From Alkalibacterium pelagium (lineage in GTDB: Bacteria; Bacillota; Bacilli; Lactobacillales; Carnobacteriaceae_A), in assembly GCF_900109325.1 (NCBI RefSeq), contig NZ_FNZU01000001.1, forward strand, positions 186,001 through 250,000: a stretch of DNA of 64,000 nt. Reading direction: 5' to 3'. Made by a program: the position numbers and the translations under genes. The notes beneath the pieces were generated by a model that saw nothing but the letters and a program-made list of their open reading frames with translations, did not search any database and was not told where the DNA came from. Positions 54,709-63,333 of the stretch are shown piece after piece. Numbering within the stretch: the stretch's first letter is position 1; every line of letters starts with the position of its first letter.

Positions 54709-56142
54709 ATGAATTTAGAACCCGTAATAGGACTTGAAGTACACGTTGAACTGAAAACTGAATCAAAAATGTTTTCTCCATCCCCGGCTCACTTTGGCGC
54801 AGAACCGAATACGAACACAAACGTCATCGACTGGGGACACCCTGGTGTGCTTCCTGTCGTTAACAAACAGGCGATCGAGTATGGTATGAAAGCCGCACTC
54901 GCTTTGAACTGTAAAATCGCGACACATACAAAATTTGACCGCAAGAACTATTTCTATCCGGACAATCCTAAGGCCTATCAGATTTCTCAATTTGACCAGC
55001 CGATCGGATATGACGGATGGATCGAAATCGAGGTAAACGGCGAAAAGAAAAAAATCCGTATTGAACGGGTACACCTTGAAGAGGATGCTGGTAAAAACAT
55101 GCACGGTGAAGACGGCTCATCTTATGTCGATCTGAACCGTCAGGGGACACCACTGATCGAAATCGTTTCTGAAGCAGACATGCGCTCGCCTGAAGAAGCG
55201 TATGCCTATCTGGAGACGCTGAAACAGCTGATTCAATTTACTGAAGTATCTGATGTGAAGATGCAGGAAGGGTCAATGCGCTGTGATGCGAATATCTCCT
55301 TGCGTCCTTTCGGTCAGGAAGAATTTGGAACAAAGGCTGAACTGAAGAACCTTAACTCCTTTACCTATGTCAGAAAAGGACTGGACTTTGAAATCAGCCG
55401 TCAGGAAAAAGTGCTGAATGCCGGTGGTGCACTGGATCAGGAAACCAGACGTTACGATGAATCAACAGGGGGAACGATCCTGATGCGTACGAAAGAAGGA
55501 TCAAGTGACTACCGTTACTTCCCTGAACCGGACATTCCTAATCTGGTCATCAGTGATGAATGGATCGATTCAGTCAGAGCCTCTCTGCCGGAAATGCCTA
55601 AAGAAAGACAGGCACGCTATGTCAAAGAGTTCAATCTGCCTGAATACGATGCGGTTGTCCTGACGGCGACAGTTGAAATGTCCAACTTCTTCCAGGGAAC
55701 GGTCGATAATGGTGCCGATCCTAAGCAGGCTTCGAACTGGCTGATGGGTGAAGTATCGGCTTACCTGAACAGTGAACAGGTCGAACTCCTGGATACAGCT
55801 CTTACGCCTGAATCATTGGCAGAAATGATCAACCTGATCGCTGACGGTACGATATCGTCTAAAATTGCCAAGAAAGTCTTCAAAGAGCTTGTCACAAACG
55901 GTAGCACAGATGTAAAAGCTCTAGTAGAAGAAAAGGGCTGGGTTCAGTTGAGTGATCCATCCAAACTTCTGCCGATCATCACCGACACACTTGATAAAAA
56001 TGAACAGTCCATCGAAGACTATAAGAACGGAAAAGACCGTGCATTAGGCTTCCTGGTTGGACAAGTCATGAAACAGACAAGAGGTCAGGCCAACCCTGGA
56101 ATGGTCAACAAATTATTGAAACAAGAGCTGGACAAAAGATAG
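54709..56142 (+). CDS. gatB: Asp/Glu-tRNA(Asn/Gln) amidotransferase subunit B
   Basis: The 477-aa kinase and tRNA-binding subunit activates the tRNA-bound acid with ATP. It has the GatB opening [14 protein letters not shown], the signature [15 protein letters not shown] and a C-terminal YqeY-like tail domain. GGGAGGAG precedes the ATG. The cluster implies that the organism makes Gln-tRNA by amidation. Confidence 0.97.
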   Translation: MNLEPVIGLEVHVELKTESKMFSPSPAHFGAEPNTNTNVIDWGHPGVLPVVNKQAIEYGMKAALALNCKIATHTKFDRKNYFYPDNPKAYQISQFDQPIGYDGWIEIEVNGEKKKIRIERVHLEEDAGKNMHGEDGSSYVDLNRQGTPLIEIVSEADMRSPEEAYAYLETLKQLIQFTEVSDVKMQEGSMRCDANISLRPFGQEEFGTKAELKNLNSFTYVRKGLDFEISRQEKVLNAGGALDQETRRYDESTGGTILMRTKEGSSDYRYFPEPDIPNLVISDEWIDSVRASLPEMPKERQARYVKEFNLPEYDAVVLTATVEMSNFFQGTVDNGADPKQASNWLMGEVSAYLNSEQVELLDTALTPESLAEMINLIADGTISSKIAKKVFKELVTNGSTDVKALVEEKGWVQLSDPSKLLPIITDTLDKNEQSIEDYKNGKDRALGFLVGQVMKQTRGQANPGMVNKLLKQELDKR

Positions 56143-56165
56143 ACAGAGTAAAGGAGGGGATGTAC

Positions 56166-57173
56166 ATGAGACGGCGAGCCAGGATCATTTATAATCCCAC
56201 ATCCGGGAGAGAAACATTAAAACGAGCAATTCCGGACATTTTGAATGTTTATGAAAAATGCGGGTATGAAACGAGCGCCTTCTGTACCACCCCGACTCCT
56301 CTAAGTGCTCAAAATGAAGCGGACAGATGTACTAAAGACGGTTTCGATCTCATTATTGCTGCTGGCGGAGACGGGACAATCAATGAAGTCATCAATGGGA
56401 TTGCTCCTCATGAATCACGCCCGAAACTTGCGATCATTCCTGCAGGGACGACGAATGACTTCGCTAGAGCACTCAACATTCCGCGTAACGACTTCGTCAG
56501 AGCAGCTGAGCTGATTAACACCCATCAGTTCGTAAAAATGGATATCGGTAAAGTCATAACCGCCTCACAGGAACGCTACTTTATGAATATAGGTGCGGCA
56601 GGATCACTGACCGAAGTGACTTATGATGTGCCGGCAAACATGAAGTCCGTTTTCGGTTCCCTTGCCTACTTTGTAAAAGGAGCTGAACTGCTTCCTCAAA
56701 TAGGCAAGGTACCGGTGAGTATTTCTTATGATGATGGAATCTATGAAGGAACAGCTTCAATGCTGTTCGTCGCCTTGACCAATTCAGTAGGTGGATTTGA
56801 GAAAATTGCTCCTGACAAGAAACTTGGCGATGGCAAGTTTACGCTGATCATTGTTAAAACGACGAACATTGCCGAAATTCTCAGACTACTTACCCTAGTC
56901 ATTAATGACGGCAGACACGTCAATCACCCGAAAATCATCTATACAAAGACATCTACAGTAAAAGCTGAGGCATTGGTCGACAAGCCGCTGATGATCAATA
57001 TCGATGGCGAGTACGGTGGTGATGCACCGGCAGAATTTGTCATGTATCAGCAGCATCTTGAACTGGTAGCAGACCTTTCGGGGATGAGTCTGTCAGTAAA
57101 CAGCCGAGATACTGTGACTATTGAAAAAGAAAGTGAATTTCTTGAAGGTGTCTCTCAACTGGAAGAAGAATAA
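56166..57173 (+). CDS. dagK: Diacylglycerol kinase (DagK/DgkB family lipid kinase)
   Basis: A 335-aa soluble lipid kinase that phosphorylates diacylglycerol; in Gram-positives it recycles diacylglycerol released by LTA synthesis, which links it functionally to the LTA synthase in this window. Motifs: IYNPTSGRE, AAGGDGTINEVINGI (catalytic loop), IPAGTTNDFARAL. ATG 56160 touches AAGGAGGGG, whereas ATG 56166 has proper spacing. Conserved position between gatB and rlmD. Confidence 0.94.
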   Translation: MRRRARIIYNPTSGRETLKRAIPDILNVYEKCGYETSAFCTTPTPLSAQNEADRCTKDGFDLIIAAGGDGTINEVINGIAPHESRPKLAIIPAGTTNDFARALNIPRNDFVRAAELINTHQFVKMDIGKVITASQERYFMNIGAAGSLTEVTYDVPANMKSVFGSLAYFVKGAELLPQIGKVPVSISYDDGIYEGTASMLFVALTNSVGGFEKIAPDKKLGDGKFTLIIVKTTNIAEILRLLTLVINDGRHVNHPKIIYTKTSTVKAEALVDKPLMINIDGEYGGDAPAEFVMYQQHLELVADLSGMSLSVNSRDTVTIEKESEFLEGVSQLEEE

Positions 57174-57179
57174 ACGCAT

Positions 57180-57211
57180 AAAGCGCACAGATAATTTTCT
57201 GTGCGCTTTCG
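57180..57211 (+). terminator. Terminator after dagK
   Basis: AAAGCGCACAGA (57180-57191) pairs perfectly with 57198-57209; the T tail is short (CGTTG). Confidence 0.75.
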
Positions 57212-57262
57212 TTGTGTGACATGTATACTGAAGATAAGTAATGAATCATAAGGAGACGAGTA

Positions 57263-58657
57263 ATGGTTAAAGATAAAAGACAGACAGCAGCGCCTGTCAG
57301 GAAAAACGAGACGTTGGAAGCAGAAATCATCGATCTGACACATGAAGGAATGGGTGTAGCTAAGATAGAATACTATCCGATATTCATCGAAGGCGCTCTA
57401 GTTGGAGAAACCGTTGAATTCAAAGTGATCAAAACGAAAAAGACATTCGGATTTGGTAAGCTGCTGAAAGTGATTGAAAAAAGTCCGGACCGCGTAGAGA
57501 TTGAAGATAAAATCTATGCACAGACCGGCACGATGCCTTTGCAGCACCTGTCGTACCCGGCACAGCTTAACTTCAAGAAAGAACAGGTCGAAAAAGTCCT
57601 GAGCAAAATCGGAAATCTTGGTGATATCGCTGTCGAAGAAGTCATCGGAATGGACGAACCCTTTGGATACCGAAACAAAGCACAGGTACCCGTGAGAAAA
57701 ATAGAAGGTCGTCTGACTACAGGATTTTTCCGCAAGAACAGCCATGACGTCATTCCTATCGAAGACTTTAAAATACAGGATCCAAAAATTGATCAGGCTA
57801 TTCTGACCGTGCGTGACATCATGCGCAAGTTCCATGTCAAACCGTACAATGAAAAAGCGCACACCGGCTGGCTTCGTCATATCATCGTCAGAAGAGGATA
57901 CTTTAGCGGTGAGCTCATGATCGTACTGGTCACCAATACACATGACTTCCATAGAGAAGAAGAAATCGTCTCTGCCCTGACTAATGCTCTGCCAGAAATG
58001 GTCAGCCTGATCCAGAATATCAATACGGAAAAGACCAACGTCATACTCGGCTCGGAGTCTCGAGTGTTATTTGGTCAGGACAGCTACAAAGATGACCTAC
58101 TGGGGTTTACCTTCACGATCTCCCACCAGTCCTTCTATCAGGTCAATCCAGTCCAGACAGAAAAACTGTACCAGACTGCCGTAGACTTTGCCGGACTTAC
58201 AGGTAGTGAAACAGTGATCGATGCCTACTGTGGAATCGGGACACTCACCTTAGCTTTGTCCAGACAAGCTAAACATGTATACGGCATGGAAATAGTAGAA
58301 CCCGCTATCGATAATGCCAAACTGAACGCCGAAACGAACGGTGTATCCAACGTCTCATTCGAAGTCGGACCGGCTGAAAGCATCATCACAGAATGGGCCA
58401 AGGCAGATAAGCGCGCAGACGTCATCGTCGTCGATCCGCCTAGAAAAGGCCTGGCACCTGAATTCATCGATGCCGTGCTGACCATGAAACCGGAAAAAAT
58501 GGTCTACGTCAGCTGCAACCCAGGGACACTGGCCAGAGATCTGAAGATCCTATCTGAGGGTGGCTACACAGTCGAAAAAGTCCAGCCCGTGGATATGTTT
58601 CCTCAGACTTATCACGTTGAGAGCGTATGTCTGCTAACCCGTATATCTAGTATGTAA
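57263..58657 (+). CDS. rlmD: 23S rRNA (uracil-C5) methyltransferase RlmD/RlmCD family
   Basis: A 464-aa TrmA/RumA-type enzyme that makes m5U in 23S rRNA. It has an N-terminal TRAM domain (residues about 15-75), a central domain and a C-terminal SAM domain (VIDAYCGIGTLTLALS), with VVDPPRKGL and the catalytic nucleophile C418 in YVSCNPGTLARDL. The CGGC cysteine cluster that normally holds a 4Fe-4S centre is missing (region reads AQTGTMPLQHLSYPAQL). Its 3' end (YHVESVCLL...) recurs in diverged form 214 bases downstream. Confidence 0.95.
   Translation: MVKDKRQTAAPVRKNETLEAEIIDLTHEGMGVAKIEYYPIFIEGALVGETVEFKVIKTKKTFGFGKLLKVIEKSPDRVEIEDKIYAQTGTMPLQHLSYPAQLNFKKEQVEKVLSKIGNLGDIAVEEVIGMDEPFGYRNKAQVPVRKIEGRLTTGFFRKNSHDVIPIEDFKIQDPKIDQAILTVRDIMRKFHVKPYNEKAHTGWLRHIIVRRGYFSGELMIVLVTNTHDFHREEEIVSALTNALPEMVSLIQNINTEKTNVILGSESRVLFGQDSYKDDLLGFTFTISHQSFYQVNPVQTEKLYQTAVDFAGLTGSETVIDAYCGIGTLTLALSRQAKHVYGMEIVEPAIDNAKLNAETNGVSNVSFEVGPAESIITEWAKADKRADVIVVDPPRKGLAPEFIDAVLTMKPEKMVYVSCNPGTLARDLKILSEGGYTVEKVQPVDMFPQTYHVESVCLLTRISSM
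58610..58635 (+). other. att-like sequence, copy 1 (3' end of intact rlmD)
   Basis: Codes for YHVESVCL(L) at the end of the intact rlmD. 22 of 26 bases match copy 2 at 58824-58849, including TATCACGT at the start and TGTCTGCT at the end. Confidence 0.7.
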
Positions 58658-58755
58658 AATTAGTTCAGACCACATATGTTGTGGTTCAACATTGCTGCGG
58701 TCTCGACCCCGCCCGAGACGGTGATACTGATGTGGGAGAACTGTTGACTTATAAA

Positions 58756-58790
58756 CCTCTGAAAGTGGCTTAAAATCAGGCTTTCAGGGG
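58756..58790 (+). terminator. Hairpin after rlmD copy 1
   Basis: CCTCTGAAAG (58756-58765) pairs with CTTTCAGGGG (58781-58790). There is no clean T run. It resembles the hairpin at 58872-58907 in both arms and loop. Confidence 0.55.
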
Positions 58791-58823
58791 AGGATAGGTT
58801 TTGCTAAATTGTTTTAATACATT

Positions 58824-58862
58824 TATCACGTGGAGACCATCTGTCTGCTTGAACGGAAATAG
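58824..58862 (+). pseudogene. Second, truncated copy of an rlmD 3' end (att-like copy 2)
   Basis: In frame these 39 bases read YHVETICLLERK followed by TAG, the C-terminal tail typical of RumA/RlmD proteins. The match to the intact gene begins abruptly at TATCACGT; upstream sequence (with an in-frame TAA) is unrelated. This is what an attR left by an element inserted into the 3' end of rlmD would look like. Confidence 0.75.
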
Positions 58863-58871
58863 ATGTATTAC

Positions 58872-58920
58872 CCCCTGAGAATGGCGTATTTACGGTGTTT
58901 TCAGGGGTTTCTTTATTTTA
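58872..58920 (+). terminator. Terminator after the second rlmD end
   Basis: CCCCTGAGAAT pairs with GTTTTCAGGGG (58897-58907, two G-T pairs) and is followed by TTTCTTTATTTTA. It starts 10 bases after the truncated rlmD end, as a native rlmD terminator would. Confidence 0.8.
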
Positions 58921-59210
58921 TGATGGTGGGTAAAGTGATAGACTTTGGGTGTGTTTTAAGGGATAAAGGAAAAAGGGCTGAACTGCGCTCACCCATGCAA
59001 ATGTAGTTTTGCTTTAAGGGTTCAACCGTATAGCAAAACTATGATGTGTTTTGATACCGCATATTGTCTCAAACACCTGATTCGTGAGGGGTATAACCCA
59101 TTTGATGATCAATGCTTGTTTATAGTTGATAACCTTGCAATAATGTAAGGTTTTCTTTCTATTTCGTTTAGTAATGTGTTATACTATTTTTAACTATATT
59201 TTACATCCTT
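58921..59210. other. AT-rich intergenic stretch before the restriction system
   Basis: No gene recognised. It includes TATACT at 59180-59185, a possible -10 for the XRE gene with a weak -35, and AACCTTGCA/TGTAAGGTT arms around 59131-59152. Confidence 0.4.
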
Positions 59211-59225
59211 GGAGGTGTGCGATTC

Positions 59226-59429
59226 ATGGTGATTAGCTATGATAATCTGTGGAAACTATTGATCGACAAGAAGATGAACAAAACTGACTTAAAGGATCAA
59301 GCCGGCATTACCTATAATATTATCGCCCGCCTCGGCAAAGGGGAATCGGTAAGCATGGAGAGTATGTACAAAATCTGTAAATGCCTCCAGTGTAATATCG
59401 GTGACATTATGGAGTTTAAATTCGATTGA
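59226..59429 (+). CDS. Small XRE family helix-turn-helix regulator
   Basis: A 67-aa Cro/CI-type protein: LWKLLIDKKMNKTDLKDQAGITYNIIARLGKGESVSMESMYKICKCLQCNIGDIMEF covers the whole HTH domain. Such solo regulators commonly lie near restriction systems in Firmicutes and may delay or limit expression of the nuclease. GGAGG lies 10 bases before ATG 59226; GTG 59217 is too close. hsdR follows 34 bases later, so they may be cotranscribed. Confidence 0.88.
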   Translation: MVISYDNLWKLLIDKKMNKTDLKDQAGITYNIIARLGKGESVSMESMYKICKCLQCNIGDIMEFKFD

Positions 59430-59463
59430 CATCGTTTAAATAAAATGAAAGGGGCGAAAGTTC

Positions 59464-61839
59464 ATGGGGAAAAGTCATTTGTCTGAAGAGGACATCAAAT
59501 TAAGGTATATCACACCTGCTATTCAGAATGCGGGATGGGATAACAAGCAAATAAGGATGGAGTACGCTTTTACAGCAGGGCGTATTATTTTACGTGGAAA
59601 CATTACGGCAAGAGGAAGAAAGAAAAGTGCTGATTATCTACTGTCGTACAAAAACAACTTCCCTCTAGCCATTGTGGAAGCAAAGGACAATACACAGCCT
59701 GTAGGTGCTGGACTTCAACAAGCCATTGATTATGCCAAGGCACTGGATGTTCCTTATGTCTATGCTTCAAATGGAGATGGCTTTGTGGAGCAGAACCTCA
59801 TCACAGGTGAAGTTAAGGAACTGAAATTAGAAGAGTTCCCATCACCAGAAGCACTGTACCAAAGATACAGAATGGATAAGGGGTTTGACGAGGCTGAAGA
59901 AAAAGTTATGCTAGAGCCTTATTACTACATACCTAATTATAAAACCCCTCGCTATTATCAGCGTGTAGCGATTAATAGAGCAGTAGATGCTGTTGCCAAA
60001 GGACAAAACCGTGTCCTGGTGGTTAGCGCCACAGGCACCGGTAAAACCTATATGACCTTCCAGATGATCTATCGTTTGTGGAAGTCTGGCCTGAAGAAGA
60101 AGATTCTCTTCTTGGCAGATCGGAATGTGCTGATTGACCAGACCATGACCGGAGACTTTAAACCCTTTAGTGGAAAGATGACCAAGGTGCAGAATAGAAA
60201 TCTGGATAGTTCCTATGAGATTTATCTGGCACTTTATCAGCAGCTAGTTGGTGATGATGGTGAAGAAGCCTATCGCCAGTTTCAGCCAAATTTCTTTGAC
60301 CTTATTGTCATTGATGAGTGCCACCGTGGTAGTGCTAAAGAAGAATCAGCCTGGCGAAAAGTGTTGGACTACTTTACTGAAGCCACACATATTGGCTGTA
60401 CAGCTACTCCAATTGAAACAAAGGAAGCCTCTAGCTTCACTTATTTTGGAGAGCCGATATATGAGTATTCCTTAAAGCAGGGGATCGATGATGGTTTCCT
60501 TGCGCCTTATAAAGTGATTCGTATTGGTCTAGATAAAGACCTTGAGGGCTATCGCCCAGAAGCGGGCAAAGTGGATAAATACGGCTATGAAATTGAGGAT
60601 CGAGAATATAATGCCAAGGACTACGACAGAAACCTGGTTATTGATGATAGAACAAGAGTGGTAGCATCCAAAATCACAGAGTTCTTAAAAAAGACCGATC
60701 GGTTCAGCAAGACTATTGTCTTCTGTGTGGACATTGAACATGCTGAGCGAATGCGTCAAGCTCTGATCAATGAAAATAAAGATTTATATGCCGAGAATGA
60801 TCGCTACATCATGCGTATTACTGGTGACAATGACATTGGGAAAGCACAGCTTGAAAATTTCATTGATGAAGAAAGTACCTATCCGGTTATTGCAGTGACC
60901 AGTAAACTCATGACCACAGGTGTGGATGCCAAGATGTGTAAACTCATTGTGTTGGAGAACAACATCAACAGCATGACCGAGTTCAAACAGATTATTGGTC
61001 GAGGAACACGCCTTCTTGAAGATTACGGCAAGACCTACTTTACCATTATGGACTTTAGAAATGCCAGTAGACTTTTTGCCGATCCGGATTTCGATGGTAA
61101 ACCGGAAGTGGTTATTGACCTTTGTGGAGATGATCCAGTGGATGAACCAGATACACCTACAGATGAAGGTGAAGAAGGTACTGGAGAAGATGCCGGGAAT
61201 GACGGTGTTAAAGAAGATGGTGGTGAGTATGGAACAGGTGACACTCCGCCTTTCGATGAGGAAGGTGAAGATAAGCCCAGAAAGTATTATGTCGGTGATG
61301 TGACCGTTCGAGTTCTCTCAGAAAGAGTTCAGTATGTGGATAAAGACGGAAAGCTCATTACTGAGAGCCTTATTGACTACACCAAGAAGAATATTCTTCA
61401 GCAGTATTCAAGGCTTGATGAGTTCCTCCGCACCTGGACAGAAGCCGAGAAGAAACAAGCCATCATTGATGAATTGCAGGATGATGGGGTGCTACTTGAA
61501 GCAGTTCGTGAAGAACTGGGTAAAACGGAGCTGGATGACTTTGACCTCATCTGCCATATAGCCTATGACAAAGCACCGCTGACCAAGAAGGAGCGGGCAG
61601 AGAATGTAAAGAAAAGACATTATCTATATAAATACTCAGATGTAGCCAAAGAGGTTATTGAAGCCCTACTTGATAAGTATGCAAATGATGGCATCAAGGA
61701 AATAGAAGATACAAAAGTGCTTCAGCTAAAGGAATTTGCTAAGATCGGAAGCCCCATGAAAATAGTGAAAGCATTTGGTGGCAAGGAAGCTTATCTAAAG
61801 GCAGTGCAGGAACTAGAAAACGAGATTTATTATGCATAA
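59464..61839 (+). CDS. hsdR: Type I restriction enzyme R subunit
   Basis: A 791-aa motor nuclease. The N-terminal nuclease domain shows D57 and E72-x-K74 (PLAIVEAKDN), an HSDR_N fold. SF2 translocase: Walker A SATGTGKT (about 188-195), DECH box (284-287), TATPIE (III), IIGRGTRLLEDYG (VI). A very acidic low-complexity linker (about residues 557-605) precedes an EcoEI-type C-terminal domain that binds the methyltransferase. It pulls DNA and cuts unmodified DNA distantly. Order R-M-S on one strand. Confidence 0.95.
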   Translation: MGKSHLSEEDIKLRYITPAIQNAGWDNKQIRMEYAFTAGRIILRGNITARGRKKSADYLLSYKNNFPLAIVEAKDNTQPVGAGLQQAIDYAKALDVPYVYASNGDGFVEQNLITGEVKELKLEEFPSPEALYQRYRMDKGFDEAEEKVMLEPYYYIPNYKTPRYYQRVAINRAVDAVAKGQNRVLVVSATGTGKTYMTFQMIYRLWKSGLKKKILFLADRNVLIDQTMTGDFKPFSGKMTKVQNRNLDSSYEIYLALYQQLVGDDGEEAYRQFQPNFFDLIVIDECHRGSAKEESAWRKVLDYFTEATHIGCTATPIETKEASSFTYFGEPIYEYSLKQGIDDGFLAPYKVIRIGLDKDLEGYRPEAGKVDKYGYEIEDREYNAKDYDRNLVIDDRTRVVASKITEFLKKTDRFSKTIVFCVDIEHAERMRQALINENKDLYAENDRYIMRITGDNDIGKAQLENFIDEESTYPVIAVTSKLMTTGVDAKMCKLIVLENNINSMTEFKQIIGRGTRLLEDYGKTYFTIMDFRNASRLFADPDFDGKPEVVIDLCGDDPVDEPDTPTDEGEEGTGEDAGNDGVKEDGGEYGTGDTPPFDEEGEDKPRKYYVGDVTVRVLSERVQYVDKDGKLITESLIDYTKKNILQQYSRLDEFLRTWTEAEKKQAIIDELQDDGVLLEAVREELGKTELDDFDLICHIAYDKAPLTKKERAENVKKRHYLYKYSDVAKEVIEALLDKYANDGIKEIEDTKVLQLKEFAKIGSPMKIVKAFGGKEAYLKAVQELENEIYYA

Positions 61840-61863
61840 ATATAGAGAAGGCAGGTAGATAAA

Positions 61864-63333
61864 ATGGCGATTAGTAACTTTGTGAAACGAATCCAGGATG
61901 TGATGCGAAATGACTCGGGTGTTAATGGTGATGCTCAGAGAATCGAACAAATCGTGTGGATTCTGTTCCTAAAAATATATGATGCGAAAGAAGAAACATG
62001 GGAACTGTTAAATGATAACTACACTTCTATCATTCCAGAAGGACTTAAATGGAGAGATTGGGCAGTAGACAGAAAAGATGGAGAAGCACTCACAGGGGAT
62101 GGACTTCTTGACTTTGTCAACAACACACTGTTCCCAACTCTTAAGAATTTGGAAATTGACGAAACCACACCAATGAGTCAAGTCATTGTTCGTTATGCCT
62201 TTGAAGATGCCAACAACTATCAGAAAGATGGTGTGCTTCTCAGACAAGTGGTGAATATCATTGACGAGATTGACTTTACAGAATACAAGGAGCGCCATGA
62301 ATTTGGTGCTATCTATGAGTCCTTCCTAAAAGACCTTCAAAGTGCTGGTAATGCTGGGGAATTCTATACACCAAGAGCAGTAACAGACTTTATGGTTAAA
62401 GTAGTGAAACCTGTCCTGGGTGATAAAATTGGAGACTTTGCCTGTGGAACCGGTGGCTTCTTGACCTCTGCCCTCAATGAACTGGATAAGCAGGTGGGCA
62501 ACTCACTGGAAAACAGAGAAATCTACAATAAATCTGTTTACGGTATTGAGAAGAAGGCACTTCCTCATATGCTTTGTGTGACCAATATGCTCATCCATGA
62601 TATCGATGATCCAAATATCCTTCATGGTAATGCACTAGAGATGGATTATAAAGATATGAGGAAGATGGAGCCTTTCGATGTGATCTTGATGAATCCCCCA
62701 TACGGCGGAAGTGAGAAAGACAGTGTGAAATCCAACTTCCCAACAGAGCTTAGAAGTTCTGAAACAGCAGACCTATTTATGAATGTGATTATGTACAGAC
62801 TTAAGAAAAATGGTAGATGTGCTGTAATCATTCCAGATGGCTTCCTTTTTGGAACGGATAATGGGAAATTCAATATCAAGAAAAAATTGTTCGGTGAGTT
62901 TAATCTTCACACAGTAGTAAGAATGCCACACAGCGTATTTGCACCTTACACACCCATCAGAACCAATATCCTGTTCTTTGATAATACAGAACCGACGAAG
63001 GAAACCTGGTTCTATCGTGTGGATATGCCAGAGGGCTACAAGAACTTCTCCAAAACCAGACCCATGAAACTGGAACATTTTAATGACGCTTTAAGCTGGT
63101 GGGAGAGCCGAGAAGAAATCGAAGTAGATGGATTTCCAAAAGCTAAGAGATATACAATAGATGAAATATTAGAAAGAAGCTACAACATTGATCTGTGTGG
63201 ATTCCCTCATGAGGAAGAAGTGATTCTTGAGCCAATGGACTTGATTCAAGAATACCAGGAGAAGCGGGCATCCCTAAATGCAGAAATTGATCACGTGTTA
63301 GAACAGATTACTTCTATGCTTGGAGGTAATTAA
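61864..63333 (+). CDS. hsdM: Type I restriction-modification system M subunit (N6-adenine methyltransferase)
   Basis: A 489-aa methyltransferase: N-terminal helical HsdM_N domain (about 5-140), AGEFYTPRAVTDFMV, SAM motif DFACGTGGF (191-199) and catalytic NPPY (277-280), so it makes N6-methyladenine. The C-terminal helix probably contacts HsdS. It follows hsdR by 24 bases and abuts hsdS. Confidence 0.96.
   Translation: MAISNFVKRIQDVMRNDSGVNGDAQRIEQIVWILFLKIYDAKEETWELLNDNYTSIIPEGLKWRDWAVDRKDGEALTGDGLLDFVNNTLFPTLKNLEIDETTPMSQVIVRYAFEDANNYQKDGVLLRQVVNIIDEIDFTEYKERHEFGAIYESFLKDLQSAGNAGEFYTPRAVTDFMVKVVKPVLGDKIGDFACGTGGFLTSALNELDKQVGNSLENREIYNKSVYGIEKKALPHMLCVTNMLIHDIDDPNILHGNALEMDYKDMRKMEPFDVILMNPPYGGSEKDSVKSNFPTELRSSETADLFMNVIMYRLKKNGRCAVIIPDGFLFGTDNGKFNIKKKLFGEFNLHTVVRMPHSVFAPYTPIRTNILFFDNTEPTKETWFYRVDMPEGYKNFSKTRPMKLEHFNDALSWWESREEIEVDGFPKAKRYTIDEILERSYNIDLCGFPHEEEVILEPMDLIQEYQEKRASLNAEIDHVLEQITSMLGGN

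Noticed and set aside
57263-58657. rlmD broken by the insertion
   Set aside because: The frame is full length with intact C418 and SAM motifs; only the last few residues may have been replaced.
58680-58750. tRNA or tmRNA end as integration target
   Set aside because: GGTCTCGACCCCGCCCGAGAC looks partly like a T-arm, but no acceptor stem or CCA end can be formed around it. The rlmD end duplication explains the site better.
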